Assembly (NCBI GenBank): GCA_024741835.1
Contig: JAENRP010000031.1
Coordinates: forward strand, 167,366-231,365
From: Diplocarpon mali
Lineage: Eukaryota > Ascomycota > Leotiomycetes > Helotiales > Drepanopezizaceae
Direction: 5' to 3'
Length of the DNA: 64,000 nucleotides
Position numbers and translations under genes: made by a program. This document shows positions 12,230-24,707 of the stretch, piece by piece. The notes under the pieces were generated by a model, which saw only the letters and a program-made list of their open reading frames with translations, was not told where the DNA came from and searched no databases. Positions within the stretch are counted from its first letter, which is position 1; every line of letters starts with the position of its first letter.

Positions 12230-14290
12230 ACTTATGCCTTCTCGTTCAATGCAGAGGCAGAATCTCTTCCGGAGGGGAGCCATTCTGTACGAGGAGAATG
12301 CCATATCTCAGCATAGGAAGAGACAATTCGATAGTGTCTGGCCTTACGAGTGCTACAAGCTCATTCGGGCGGCGACCCCACTGCTTATCATGGGATGGTT
12401 TGTGGTGGTTACGGTACAGCTCGACGCTCAGGCGGGTTGGTGAATATCCCCGAGATTGGGGGGCAGGTTACTATGAAATGGACGAGCGCTATTGGAGACT
12501 TCTTCCTCGTCGAAGACGGTAAAGTCGCTGCGCTGAATTCTACCTGGGTCGAGGATGCGAGCCCCGGAGCCAAAGCCGCATTGAAGATTGTAATCAACAT
12601 TCTATAAAACTTTAGAAGACTATATTTCAATTTACTCTGGAGGGATGGCATATATCCTTATTTCGAATTCTCTCGATACCCAGCGAGTTCTGCTTTCGTC
12701 CTCAGAGGCATCAGTACACTCCTGTTTGATGGGACCGAGCATAACTCGTCCGTCGACGCAGTGATCAGATCAATACTCAAGGGGAGAGGAGAACGTGGCC
12801 AGATACACTACGTTCTACTCAATACCGAGGGTGGACAGATCAAGAGAGTGTTGGTGGGACTGAGAAGTACTCGGCAGGTCGCTTCAAAGGAACTTGTCAA
12901 GTCTATGTTTGTTATTGTCCAAGAGCCACTGAGAAGCGGAAAGTCCCTTCTCGCAGCCAGGTTCTGCAATGCTTGTCTGCAAGGGCACGAAAACTATTCT
13001 TATCGTGACGAAGTCTCGGCCTGGAGCAGAGAGCCTTTCCAGCCTGACCCAATATGAGGCCAATCGACTGAATCTTCCAAATGTTTTGGCCACGGAAATG
13101 TCACGCCACGTGGCTAACAGAGATTCTGCTTTGCCTAAAGGTGCTCCCGGTGCAGAAATCCCAAAAGCTCTGTTAAGCGTTCTGGCAAAGAAACCGCTGG
13201 TACTTGACGGCATCACAGCACTGTTTATCACGGTCGACGACCTTCTCGACCCTGTTATCCACCCCTTGAACAACACTTATCATTCTTGATGATGCGGAGT
13301 CGCTCCAAGACCACTAGAAGTTCGGCATTTGTGGATTCTTCGCAGAAACTATCAACAAAGTAGCCGTGCTCGGAACCGCCAATGGCTGCTTTCCCCGCGT
13401 CAGAAACGGAGAACAAAACCATTTCCGAATTCAATCTGAATTTACCACTATGGATGGGCTCATCTCCATGGGTCTTCATCCTCTGCATCTAAACACAGTA
13501 TCGTATGGATCGCGATATCACTCAATTGCCTTGCCAGCTGCTGTCCCGATACCTCAGAGCTCCTGAGAATGCCATTCAAGACAGTCCCTCTGTTCGCTTC
13601 TGACCAGAGCGATTCGCCATGCTTGATGGGTTGATGAATTCCTCGGTAAAGAAGTGATGACTGGAAGATATCGGTACTCGTCAATGTAGAAGGCGGCATA
13701 TCTTTACGCACCCAAAACTGCAACACGAGAGTCAATCATCAAAACATAGCTATGATTGTTCAGATCCTCACTTCTCTCATCACTCAAGGCATCGCAATTG
13801 AAAACATCGTAGTCCTTACTTTCTCCCCATTAGCTGCACCTATCATGATAGAGTTCTTTCTAAGCCAAGGTCCCGGCTGTCGGGTAGAGCACGTCGGCTC
13901 TGCGAACATCAAAGCCAAGGAACTTTTGATAGCTATCGTCGACCTCGCTGCAACTTCTCACGATGGTAACGACTTGGACGATGCCCTCTTCTCGGCAGCC
14001 CGCATCATACCGACCCTAATGATCCCCAGAGCACTCCGCGTCGTCGCCGGACACACCAATTTCATTGACTGCTTTGCTCGTCCGTAGTCCCATGTTGGCA
14101 ACTTGTACAGATCGCTGTTTTAATTGCACGAGGAGAAGGGATTGGTGAAGAATGTACAGATCGGAACGGGTACCTTGAAGTACAGAGAGCTGCTTCACCC
14201 TGAGAACCATGTCTCTGTGACCGATGAGAAGGTGGAGGCCGTCAATATGATGACAAGGTGTTGGCGGCGCAGTCGAAGAAATCGAAGAAA
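12230..14290 (+). pseudogene. SF1 (UPF1-like, AAA_11/AAA_12) helicase, degenerate
   Basis: Pieces of a superfamily 1 helicase appear in the correct order but in changing frames. IPEIGGQVTMKWTSAIGDFF comes first, then an in-frame TAA at 12605 with the frame continuing into a segment ending SSAFVLRGISTLLFDGTE. VQEPLRSGKSLLAARF near 12916-12960 is a Walker A loop whose usual Gly is replaced. After a frame change near 12975 come TKTILIVTKSRPGAESLSSL and LFITVDDLLDPVIHP. After another change, LIILDDAES at about 13276-13302 is Walker B, followed by TAG at 13315 and then INKVAVLGTA, like motif III. From 13752, GIAIENIVVLTFSPLA and KAKELLIAIVDLAATS match the second RecA domain. The tail ends in a Lys-rich KKSKKSKKAKK stretch. 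It cannot encode a working enzyme. The 5' limit is uncertain. Confidence 0.75.
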
Positions 14291-14988
14291 TCGAAGAAGG
14301 CGAAGAAGCGAACAAGTCTGCCAAGAGATGAATGCTGTGCTTTGGAATTCACCAACGAATGTGCCTGGCTTCGGTTACAGTTGCGCTCAGAATCAAGGCC
14401 TACGAATGTGTGGCAATTTTGGACCATTGAAGGGAACCTGAAATTGAGACTGGTGGCTGGTTAGTATAGTCTCAGTTTTCGCATCTGAGATGAGGTGATA
14501 AATGCCGAGCCTTACACGCAGGGATTTGTTTACTCCCGAGCGAATTCGCCTAGCTAACTTATTCAGTCAAGAAGCTCAGGGCTCAATGGTAAAGGCTCAT
14601 GCACGAGTTTGTCATTCCAATTATGATTCTTCTCGTCGAATTTGTCCCGACCGATTCGTTGATCTAGACAAAGCAAGAAAGCGATTTTTGAATGCCCAGG
14701 ACTCCAACCTCGAGAGTTAGAAGACCGAATTCCAACGCACCATCTCGTCCCGGAAACTAAGCAGACTTGATCAGCTAAGCAATATATCCCTGTTCAATGC
14801 GCCATAGCTTACAGACTACAGCAGCTGCTTATCGGCAAAAGACTCCTCATAAACTGCCAAAATGCTCGCTCAATCACCCGGGCCCATGCGCGATCTCGCC
14901 GACGCCGTTCCTCTCTCTCGAAAAAAGCTGGCTTCCAAGACGGGACCGCGCTCGGCCAAGGCTCCGCCCCATGTCCGCCCCGATCTCC

Positions 14989-15026
14989 TTCCGCCTTCCG
15001 CCTTCCGCCTTCCGCCTTCCGTCTCC
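14989..15026. repeat. Short tandem repeat, unit TTCCGCC
   Basis: Five near-perfect copies of a 7-nt unit (TTCCGCC) occur side by side upstream of the glucoamylase gene. The strand is pyrimidine-rich, as is common in fungal promoters. Confidence 0.8.
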
Positions 15027-15031
15027 GCCTT

Positions 15032-15057
15032 GAGCGGGGACCCCGCTCCTTCCCCGC
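15032..15057. promoter_or_regulatory. Palindromic CreA-type (SYGGRG) sites
   Basis: GAGCGGGG and CCCCGCTC face each other around one central base (15032-15048), each containing a GCGGGG core that fits SYGGRG, the CreA/Cre1 consensus. A further CCCCGC lies at 15052-15057. They are about 300 nt upstream of the glucoamylase ATG. CreA represses starch-degrading genes when glucose is present. Binding here is inferred from sequence only. Confidence 0.5.
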
Positions 15058-15237
15058 TTCCCCACCAAACACTGGGTAACCAGCTTGGCATACGCCTGGC
15101 CGGGAACCAATCAGATCCATTCCTCGCGGCGCCATAGTCGGCCCGGATCTCTTGGCTGCATCCTGCATTCTGCGATCTTCGTCTCGTGCCTTGATCTCGT
15201 TCCGGTAGGACAAGAACAAGATCCACACTCACATCCA

Positions 15238-15245
15238 TATAGAAA
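15238..15245 (+). promoter_or_regulatory. Possible TATA element of the glucoamylase gene
   Basis: TATAGAAA lies about 103 nt before the chosen ATG, a usual spacing for fungal core promoters. It is a short motif, so this is only suggestive. Confidence 0.35.
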
Positions 15246-15347
15246 AGAGGCAGGCCGTCCGACATGGAGCTGAAATTGCTGCACTCCCTCCTCCTCCTCT
15301 CTCTCAAACTCACTCTCTACGAGCCAGTCCCGCTCGAGCTCTCCACG

Positions 15348-17394
<2,047 letters not shown>

Positions 17395-18543
17395 AAAGGG
17401 GGGGTTATGTAAAAATAAGGTGGAGGTGGGCTGGCTAGACTTTGATCAAGTAACGAGCTTTAACATAACTGGTAAGCAGATTTTACCCAGGCAGAAATGG
17501 CCTGAAGAGATAAGCATGTGGGATTAACCGGTGCAGCTTCAAATTTCGGCTTTCCATTTAACAATACAACAGATGACAGGGCAGGACGAAGACTTGACAA
17601 GGAGTAGTAGGACTTGCGCTATGCGATACCCTTCTTTCCAGACATCCAAGCAGAGCAGCATACTCAAATTGCGTAAAGGTGGAACTACGAATCAACGAGC
17701 CGTTCCTCAGATGAGCCGGAGCCGACCATCATATCCGCACAGAAACTGATTTTAGTTTTGGTTGTTTACCCCAGCTGGCTTCACAGAACCAAAACCAGAA
17801 CCACTTTTCAAAACCAAGAAAGGGGCTTTAGCGAGAGCCCACGTGCCTTTGCCGGCTTTCCCGAGGCGCACTTCCCGATACCGCACATCTCCCGTCCTCA
17901 CAAGAGGCATGATTATCCTCGATACATAGACATCAGCAGTGTGAACACGACAAATTTCGTACACAAACTATATAATGTGCAAAGACGTAAATTAACAGCA
18001 TTCTCCATGTGCCCATTTATATGCCCGTGCCCAAAACCACAGAGCAAAAGCCCAGCGGCCCAGAAACCCGAATACACATTTCTGATGCACTGTCCGTTTT
18101 CCGAGAATACTGACGGAGGAAGAGAGGTAAGTGTGAGAGTATCCACCAAGGCTCACACCAAAAAACAAGCCAATGCCAAACACATACTAGGACGACGGTT
18201 TCTCCCATTCACTTTTTTCGTTCGACGTTCGAATTGTAAGAACGGGTGCGTGGCTCTTGATTTCGCTGCAATAATGTTTTTTGTCAAAAGAAAAGGTAGG
18301 TGGGAAGGGAGAACGAGGGTGCCCTGGAAGACGTGCCTGGTACACACGTCGAAGAACGGGACCCGATACTATTTTCTTGATGCCCATTGTGATTTTCAGG
18401 AAACTGAAGGTACAGAGAAAATTCAAGAACCCTGTAGAGCAGGCGTCCCTCCCGCTCTATCGGAGCCCTGTACGGAACCGCACTGTTCATAATTGCGTCA
18501 CCCTCACCCTCGCTCTCGTACTCCTAGCCCTCCGCCACTGTCT
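17395..18543. other. Intergenic, convergent 3' ends
   Basis: Region between the glucoamylase stop and the end of the open frame downstream of the RBR gene. A 244-codon plus frame (17758-18492) is open, but it lacks an ATG at its start and any recognised domain. I do not call it a gene. Confidence 0.4.
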
Positions 18544-18855
18544 TCAACTGATGCTCAAGCTCCTGGACTGGATCTCCCAGCTGCGGAAAAGAACACTGGC
18601 GCGGATATTTCCTCTTCTTATGTCCCCAACCCAGCCGGCAGCATCAGCTACCGCTACAGCGGCGCCCAACCCTCCATACCTAGCATGATGACCCATAAGA
18701 ACCGATCCAGCACCAGAATCTGGGTACGCGTGCCGTGCGCCATAACCTCCGGGTACCTGATGCAACGGCCCGAAACGATGACCATGCTGGCTTCTAATAT
18801 CAGCCGCGAGCGCAGTTGCGCGTGCCTGGATGAGATACCCGACCAGTTTTTGATC

Positions 18856-21800
18856 TTAGCGGAAGTCGCCGTAGGGTGCGGGGAGACGGTAGGCGTTGGC
18901 GGGTTGTGCTGCCGCTGCGGGAGTAGGAGCATCGGGGAGGCGCCGGCGGGCGGCGACTTGTTGCATGTGTGTCTCTCCCGCTTCTGGTTCGGCCTGTACT
19001 GTTCTCCGGCCTCGACCTACTCGCCTTCGCTCTTCGACGGGAGAATTTATTCTCGCATTAAAACCGTCTTGGCCTTGAATGGGAACTGGCCTGGGAGACG
19101 GAACGACTCGCTCTTGAAGATAGGCGTCTCGGAGAGCTCGGAACGCCTGTACCTGATGGGGTGCCGGATCAGCGGTTTCGGTAACTTCGGAAGCTCGGCC
19201 CATCAGATCAGGAGGAGCATCGGGGACTGGATGTGGAGCTGGTGCCGCAGCTGGAAAATAGTGGACCCCAAGCACGAGATTATTATCGCCTTGTAATGGA
19301 ATTCGACCAGCTTGATGTTGTCCATGTAGGTGAGCTAGTCTAATATGGTGCCCACCAGGCATTTGCAAGTTCAAGTTCGTCCTTGCCCTTTCCAACTGTC
19401 GATGGAGTTGAGCGAGGTAATCTGCTCGGTTTGGCTCATCTGCCCCAGGACCTAGATGAACAGGTCTGCCAGCAGCTCCACGACGATAACGCACATTGCA
19501 ATATGCTGCCCCTATTTCCACATCGTTGTCACCGCGGGTAATATTGGCGAAGCCTTGTGCCTGGCCTGCAAATGGTTAGCTTTAACATTTTGAGTGGTGT
19601 GATAAACATCCAGGGTCAGCGAATGTGACTAAAATATCATGGGGGGTCATGAAATCTTATGTCTGAATGGGCATCTCCTTGGCTAGCTCTTTAGCTCTTT
19701 TTAGGTGAAAAAGGAGTGAGGAATAGCAAACCCACCGAGGACACCGTATGCTATGCGAAGCACTGCTAGATAACGTGGGATGGTCATGGGTTCTTGTTCG
19801 TGACGTCTCGAAAGTTACTCTTACGCCGGCAGAGCAGTGACTTCTAGAAAGAGTCTGATCCGGGTACAAACAATGACACCGAGGGGGTATAATCACTTGA
19901 TAGTATCCAATTGTTCGTCTACTCCTACATTATTACAAGAGTGCTGAAACTTATCTACTGACCAGCGTGGGCTCTTTGTTGCATAGCATCCATAGCTCCT
20001 TGATGCATAGCCAGCTGGCGGGCTCTCGGATCCAGTGCCTTCCTATTTTCATCGTCTCTCTTTACGTCCTCAGACATCTTTATCTTTAGGTCGTCAATAG
20101 TGTATTGCGGATGCGCAGCTAGAACCTGGTCAAGTATTTCCTTTTCTGCCCTTGTCACTTCCTCATCATGCCGTTTCTCGGCACTCTCAAACAACGGGCA
20201 GTTACCTACTTTGCCCCCTCGGTTCTGGTCGTTGAAATGTGAGTAATCGCAAGACTTGTGACAGACGTAGCACTGGATATTGCGACAGCCATTGCTGGTG
20301 CAAGTCATCTTGTTGCATCCTTCCTCTTTCACGAAAGGCGTGTCGCATTTATTACACTTTCGGATCATGGCAGCGGACATGGCCTCCTCTACTTGGCGGC
20401 GGACAGAGAGGCCATTATCTTTCGCATATTCGGCGCAGCTTTTCGGGGTGTGGGAATCGAGCCTGCAACGACGACAACTAACCCTCTCACAGTCAGGTGC
20501 TTGGCATGTGAATTCGCTATTGTCTTCGATGGGCGGGTATTCAGCTGCAAATGGGCAGAATGGACAGCTGGCGAGATTCGCGATACCTGCTGCACGTAAT
20601 ATGGATTCTTGCTCGATCCTTTCTAAGGCAGCCGTCATCTTCGCGTCGAGGAAGTGGGTACTGACCAGGTCAGTGGAGGTGTGTCACGAAAAGTGGAAAG
20701 GCTTACCGTTGATCAGCGGTGAATCCAGCAGCGCATGGAACAGTTGACATGCACCAGAGCTCATACTTCGATTTACCAACCTCAACCTCGGCATTTTGCT
20801 TTGCGCAGCCTCTGCAGAACCAGTGCATAATGTCCCCGTCACAGTGAACCATTCGATTCAATGGGTAGTCGCAGCAGCAGCATTCACATTCTGACATGGT
20901 GCCCTCCGCCTCCGCCTTGGCAACGTTTGCTTCTTCCTCGACTTCGGCAGCACGCTTAGCTTCTCGGCGTACATCTGCTTTAGCCTTTATTCGTCTCGCG
21001 AAGTGCAGCTCCTCATATACTGCAATCTTCTCATGATCAACGTTTCCAGAGATAGTACGAGGAGGAGCAGCTAGATACGCCGCTACATCCGCAGGCGTGT
21101 AACCCTGGCATTTTCGGGGACTTTTGAGCCTCCGATACGGCGCATTATTGTGCTTATCGTAACTTCTCTCGGCCTTTTCGAGAATTTCATATGCCGAGAA
21201 GAGACGATATTTCGTTTTGGTGCACGTGGCATGGATGAAATTCATGGCAGTGAGTGGAAATTCAAGCGACAGAATCTTCGCGCTACACGAGGTCAGCAAA
21301 TCCTCTGTGTGAAAGACGTTGAGCCCGATCCTTGTCTCCAGCACTCTCCGTTCAGAGACGAGATGCTATCTATGAGACCATTGGCTTGGTTCGTCTGGAT
21401 CAGTCTTACATGAAAGCGCGGGTTCCAACAAGGCCGATTGGTATTTCTCTGTCAGAGGCTCCATACTTGCAAGCCGCTTCCTGGTCTTCATCGACCTCCC
21501 TCTTTCTCTTCAGCTGTTTCTGCTTATCCTTTACATTGGGATAGAATGATCCCTTCTCCATTTTGTCCAGGACGTACGCAGTTAGGTGCTCGGACGACTT
21601 CGATACCGTGTCGTATAGCTCACACACATAGTCCCGACAGATACCTGGAAAAATACTAACTAGATTATCGACGCATTCGACTCGAGACTCGGTGACCTCT
21701 TCGACAATGGGGATGTGCAGGGCCAGTTGTGCGGCGGAACATTGTGTAGCTTGAGGTACAACTTGGGTAGGTTGACGAGGCGGTGATGGGTGGACAGTGA

Positions 21801-22191
21801 ACTGTTGATCAAGCGCAAATGCCCCGGCCATAGCCTCTTCACCAAAGTTTGCATCAAGAAAATAGTCACCCCAGACTTGCTGAGGGTCGCCAAAACCGTT
21901 TTGGACGGGCGACGGGGCTCTGTTTATACCTGCCTGGTGAAACTCTTGGGGCGCCTCTAGTATTGGAGGGAGATTGCTATGGTCTTGATTGATCCTGGCC
22001 GCGGATCTTTTACCCTTGGTGGGATGTGCCGATGCACTAAACAAGCCCTCTTCCTCGTCATCGGACGTGAGGTCGATGACAACATTCCCCCCTATGGAAG
22101 GGCTTTGTGGTCCCCTGTTCAGGAGCTCAGGGCGCCGAGAGACGCCCATTGTGTCCTGTTGTGCGTGTCCCTCTGATTCTTTTTTCAACAT
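18856..22191 (-). CDS. RBR (RING1-IBR-RING2) E3 ubiquitin ligase, RNF216-like
   Basis: Four exons: 21410-22191, 20707-21282, 19963-20660 and 18856-19565; 921 residues. RBR ligases take ubiquitin from an E2 onto a RING2 cysteine and then pass it to the substrate. RING1 is about residues 392-446 (CECCCCDYPLNRMVHCDG, HWFCRGCAKQN). The IBR is about 484-530 (CPFCPFAAEYP, CERVSCRRCRLDSHTPKSC). RING2 is about 550-585 (CNKCDTPFVKEEGCNKMTC, CYVCHKSC); the Cys in GCNKM aligns with the catalytic Cys of Parkin and HOIP. Residues 37-48 (VVIDLTSDDEEE) form a SUMO-interaction motif with an acidic flank. The region after RING2 is Ala/Glu/Arg-rich. Intron 3 is long for this window (397 nt), but both splice sites restore AHAGQAQGFANI. 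After the TAA at 18856 the same frame stays open to 18544. The family is confident; the substrate is unknown. Confidence 0.88.
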
Positions 22192-23564
22192 GATTGAGGC
22201 AGGATGCCGTCTGTGGGTGGAGCTTAGCTAGATGTTCCCTTTCAGACTCCAGATCTGTGTGAAGAGTTCGGCGAGCCAGACAGTTTGGCAGTTCGGCGGG
22301 AGGTCTTTTTATGCGGGTTTCTGTATGGTGTTGGTTCGTAATCAGATTGAGATACAGCTGCCTGTGTGCTGTTCAAAATTCTGCCGCCTGTATTGGGGAG
22401 GGACCCAGCCCGACCTAAAGGTGAAGCGATCATGTGGAAGAGAATGGCGCTGGCTATTGCTGTCTCGATTAGTCAGTGCTGTAGCAGATCAAATCAATGG
22501 ATCTGGGAGTGATGAGCAAGTAGGTGGTCGCTGGGAGGAGAGAGAAGAAGCATACAGTCTTTTCGGTCAACGCGAGGTGTAGGGCAAGCGAGCTCAGGCG
22601 GTGCTCATGCTCGTCCCCAGAGGAAGTAGAAGATCAAGAGGAACGCGACTTGCCTTCATGATGCCAGATATGACGAGTTGTCTGCTTAGCGGCACTGCGG
22701 TCGGCAATGTGAAGGATCTTGAGCCGGTGAATGGGAACGTGAACCATTAAGCTAGGTAATCATCGGCCCCCATACGTGGAGCGCAATACAGTACCAAGGG
22801 AGGTGGAAGTCGGCGCAACGATAAGGCTGACCGCACCTATCTTATCGGCGCTGACTAAGAAGCTAGTCAGCGAGCTCTCATCTCATCTTTCCGGTCACGA
22901 AAGCTCGGGGGCCACGGGAGTGCAATTCGACTCCGCGACATGATATGAATGCAGTCCAAGCTTGCACCCCCGGATAATCACGTATTCTGGCGACTCGACG
23001 CAAGCTATCCTATCCGCCTCTGCATGGTACGTCTACCGAGTCGTCCGGGTCCCCCTGGTAAGACCCCAAGTTCGAACATAATGCTGCATAAATCCATAAA
23101 TCAGTCCAGACTCCCGCCAAGACTAACCCCGCCATCCCGCCGCACTCCGCCGGGCGGACGGTCTCAATTCGGTTCCCCACGGCTTAACGCCACACCTTCC
23201 GCTCTCTCTCGGACATCAGCCTCGTTTTCGCCTGCCTTTCACGGCCAACCCGCCTCAGGGTCAAGTGCGCGCGCCCTTGCGAAGGCAAAACTTTCCGGGG
23301 GATAGCCTTCGCACGATTCAGTTTCATGTTCTAAGTATCTCTCATGTAATATCTGGACGTCTCAAGTGTCTGCTGACCTTTGTCGTGCGGACCATTCCAT
23401 TATCTCTCATCTGGCTTGCTCTTGATTACTTGGTCATATACGCTTTGTTGGCTTACCTTCTCTTCTCAGCAGAATAGACCCGATACGAACAACTCTCTCA
23501 CTGTCGTTCCGCCGATACGAGCAAACGCCAGATACTGATCAAACAGCTCTGCAAAAAACGGATC
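22192..23564. promoter_or_regulatory. Divergent promoter region, RBR ligase / LYC1-type gene
   Basis: About 1.37 kb lies between the divergent starts. It contains an inverted pair of GATA elements at 22819-22847. A 118-codon plus frame (22949-23305) begins with ATG and is Ser/Pro/Arg-rich, but it shows no domain and probably lies in promoter sequence. Confidence 0.45.
22819..22847. promoter_or_regulatory. Inverted GATA-factor site pair
   Basis: CGATAAG (22819-22825) and CTTATCG (22841-22847) face each other 15 nt apart. Paired HGATAR sites are the usual targets of AreA-type nitrogen regulators. The pair lies about 720 nt before the LYC1-type gene, whose product would open a lysine catabolic route, so nitrogen control is a reasonable inference. 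Confidence 0.4.
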
Positions 23565-24707
23565 ATGGGAGAAAACGCCCCTGCAAGTAGCTCGACCGAG
23601 TTCCCCGACTCCAAGTCTCCCTCCCTGTACCTCACGCACCCGACCCCCGAAGAACTGCTGGAAACATGGAACTTCAATTCCGTCAATTGGGGAACTGCGC
23701 TGCCACTACCCGACTACCTTGAGCGTGAAAGATACCTCACCACCGTCCCTCTGGCGAAAGATGGAGGCATCACGCACTGGATCCTCGTGGAGCGCGGCCT
23801 CCCCGCAAATAAGCGCCCCATTCTCGCCAGCTGCGAGTCACTGCGGAAACCAGTCCTCGTCGCAAAGGACGGGGTTATAAGAGAGAGTATTACTCACGGG
23901 GTCGGCAGTGTCTTCGGTCAGCCGAAGTTCAGGGGGAAGGGATACGCAAGTAGGATGCTGAGGGAACTCGCTCCCGTCTTGAAGACATGGCAGGTCGAAC
24001 CTACGGAAACGGTCCCGTTTAGTATTCTCTATTCTGATATCGGGACGGAATACTACTCCAAATTGGGATGGGCAACGTTCCCGAGCACGCATTTTTCTTT
24101 CCCACCTGCTGCCTCTGCGACAGCGGCAGATGTGACGCCACTTACCTACCCAGACCTCCCAGCTCTGTGTGCCAAAGACGAGGAGTACCTGCGGAGGGGA
24201 CTGGAGGCTGCTGTGAAGGATGGTAAGACACATGTAGCCCTGATCCCGAATCATGACTGCATGCAATGGCACCACATGCGTGAGGACTTCGTCACAAGCA
24301 GAATATTCGGCAAGACACCTACAATAAAAGGCGCTATTATCGGCGAGTCAGGTTCTCGAGTATGGGCAATCTGGACGCGGGCTTTCTACGGTCCTCTGAA
24401 CTCGAAACCCGGCAATACGCTGCACATCCTGAGACTAGTATTCGAGAACGAAGAAGACACAGAAGAGAACGCGCAAAAGCTGAAGGGCATCCTGTCGTTT
24501 GCGCAGAGCGAGGCCAAGGAGTGGCAGCTCAGTATAGTAGATGTGTGGAATCCGAGCGACACGATGAAGAAGCTTGTCAAGCGGACGGGAATAGAATCGG
24601 AGTTTGTGGTGAGGGACAAGGAGAGTATTGCTAGTTTGATGTGGTACGGAAACGGGGAGGCTGGAGACGTAAACTGGTTTTCGAATGAGAAGTTTGGGTG
24701 GTGTTGA
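23565..24707 (+). CDS. LYC1-type lysine N6-acetyltransferase (GNAT fold)
   Basis: Single exon of 380 residues. Yarrowia-type LYC1 enzymes acetylate lysine at N6 as a first step of lysine breakdown. The chain opens with YLTHPTPEELLETWNFNS and has ERYLTTVPLAKDGGITHWIL. It then carries GSVFGQPKFRGKGYASRML at about residues 112-130, whose RGKGYA segment is the Q/RxxGxA acetyl-CoA pyrophosphate loop of GNAT enzymes. SILYSDIGTEYYSKLGW follows, typical of GNAT motif B. The C-terminal half includes MQWHHMREDF and SLMWYGNGEAGDVNWFSNEKFGWC. The ATG at 23565 is the first in frame and lies directly after frame-closing sequence. There are no introns. Substrate specificity is taken from the family and not proven here. 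Confidence 0.8.
   Translation: MGENAPASSSTEFPDSKSPSLYLTHPTPEELLETWNFNSVNWGTALPLPDYLERERYLTTVPLAKDGGITHWILVERGLPANKRPILASCESLRKPVLVAKDGVIRESITHGVGSVFGQPKFRGKGYASRMLRELAPVLKTWQVEPTETVPFSILYSDIGTEYYSKLGWATFPSTHFSFPPAASATAADVTPLTYPDLPALCAKDEEYLRRGLEAAVKDGKTHVALIPNHDCMQWHHMREDFVTSRIFGKTPTIKGAIIGESGSRVWAIWTRAFYGPLNSKPGNTLHILRLVFENEEDTEENAQKLKGILSFAQSEAKEWQLSIVDVWNPSDTMKKLVKRTGIESEFVVRDKESIASLMWYGNGEAGDVNWFSNEKFGWC

Larger units (their letters stand above)
14291..15347. promoter_or_regulatory. Glucoamylase upstream region
   Basis: Non-coding sequence between the helicase relic and the glucoamylase start. It contains a TTCCGCC-type tandem repeat (about 14989-15026), a palindromic pair of CreA-type sites (15032-15048), a third such site (15052-15057) and a TATAGAAA element near 15238. 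A 72-codon open frame at 14502-14720 has no recognised similarity. Confidence 0.45.

Noticed and set aside
14730..14775. 5S rRNA-like words (CATCTCGTCC, AACTAAGCAG)
   Set aside because: The flanks do not form the 5S secondary structure and the conserved loop E and 3' parts are missing.
17758..18492. 244-codon open frame on the plus strand
   Set aside because: It has no ATG at its start, no recognisable domain, and lies in the 3' flank of glucoamylase facing the RBR gene.
22949..23305. 118-codon ATG frame upstream of the LYC1-type gene
   Set aside because: It is low-complexity Ser/Pro/Arg-rich sequence inside a promoter region, with no similarity recognised.
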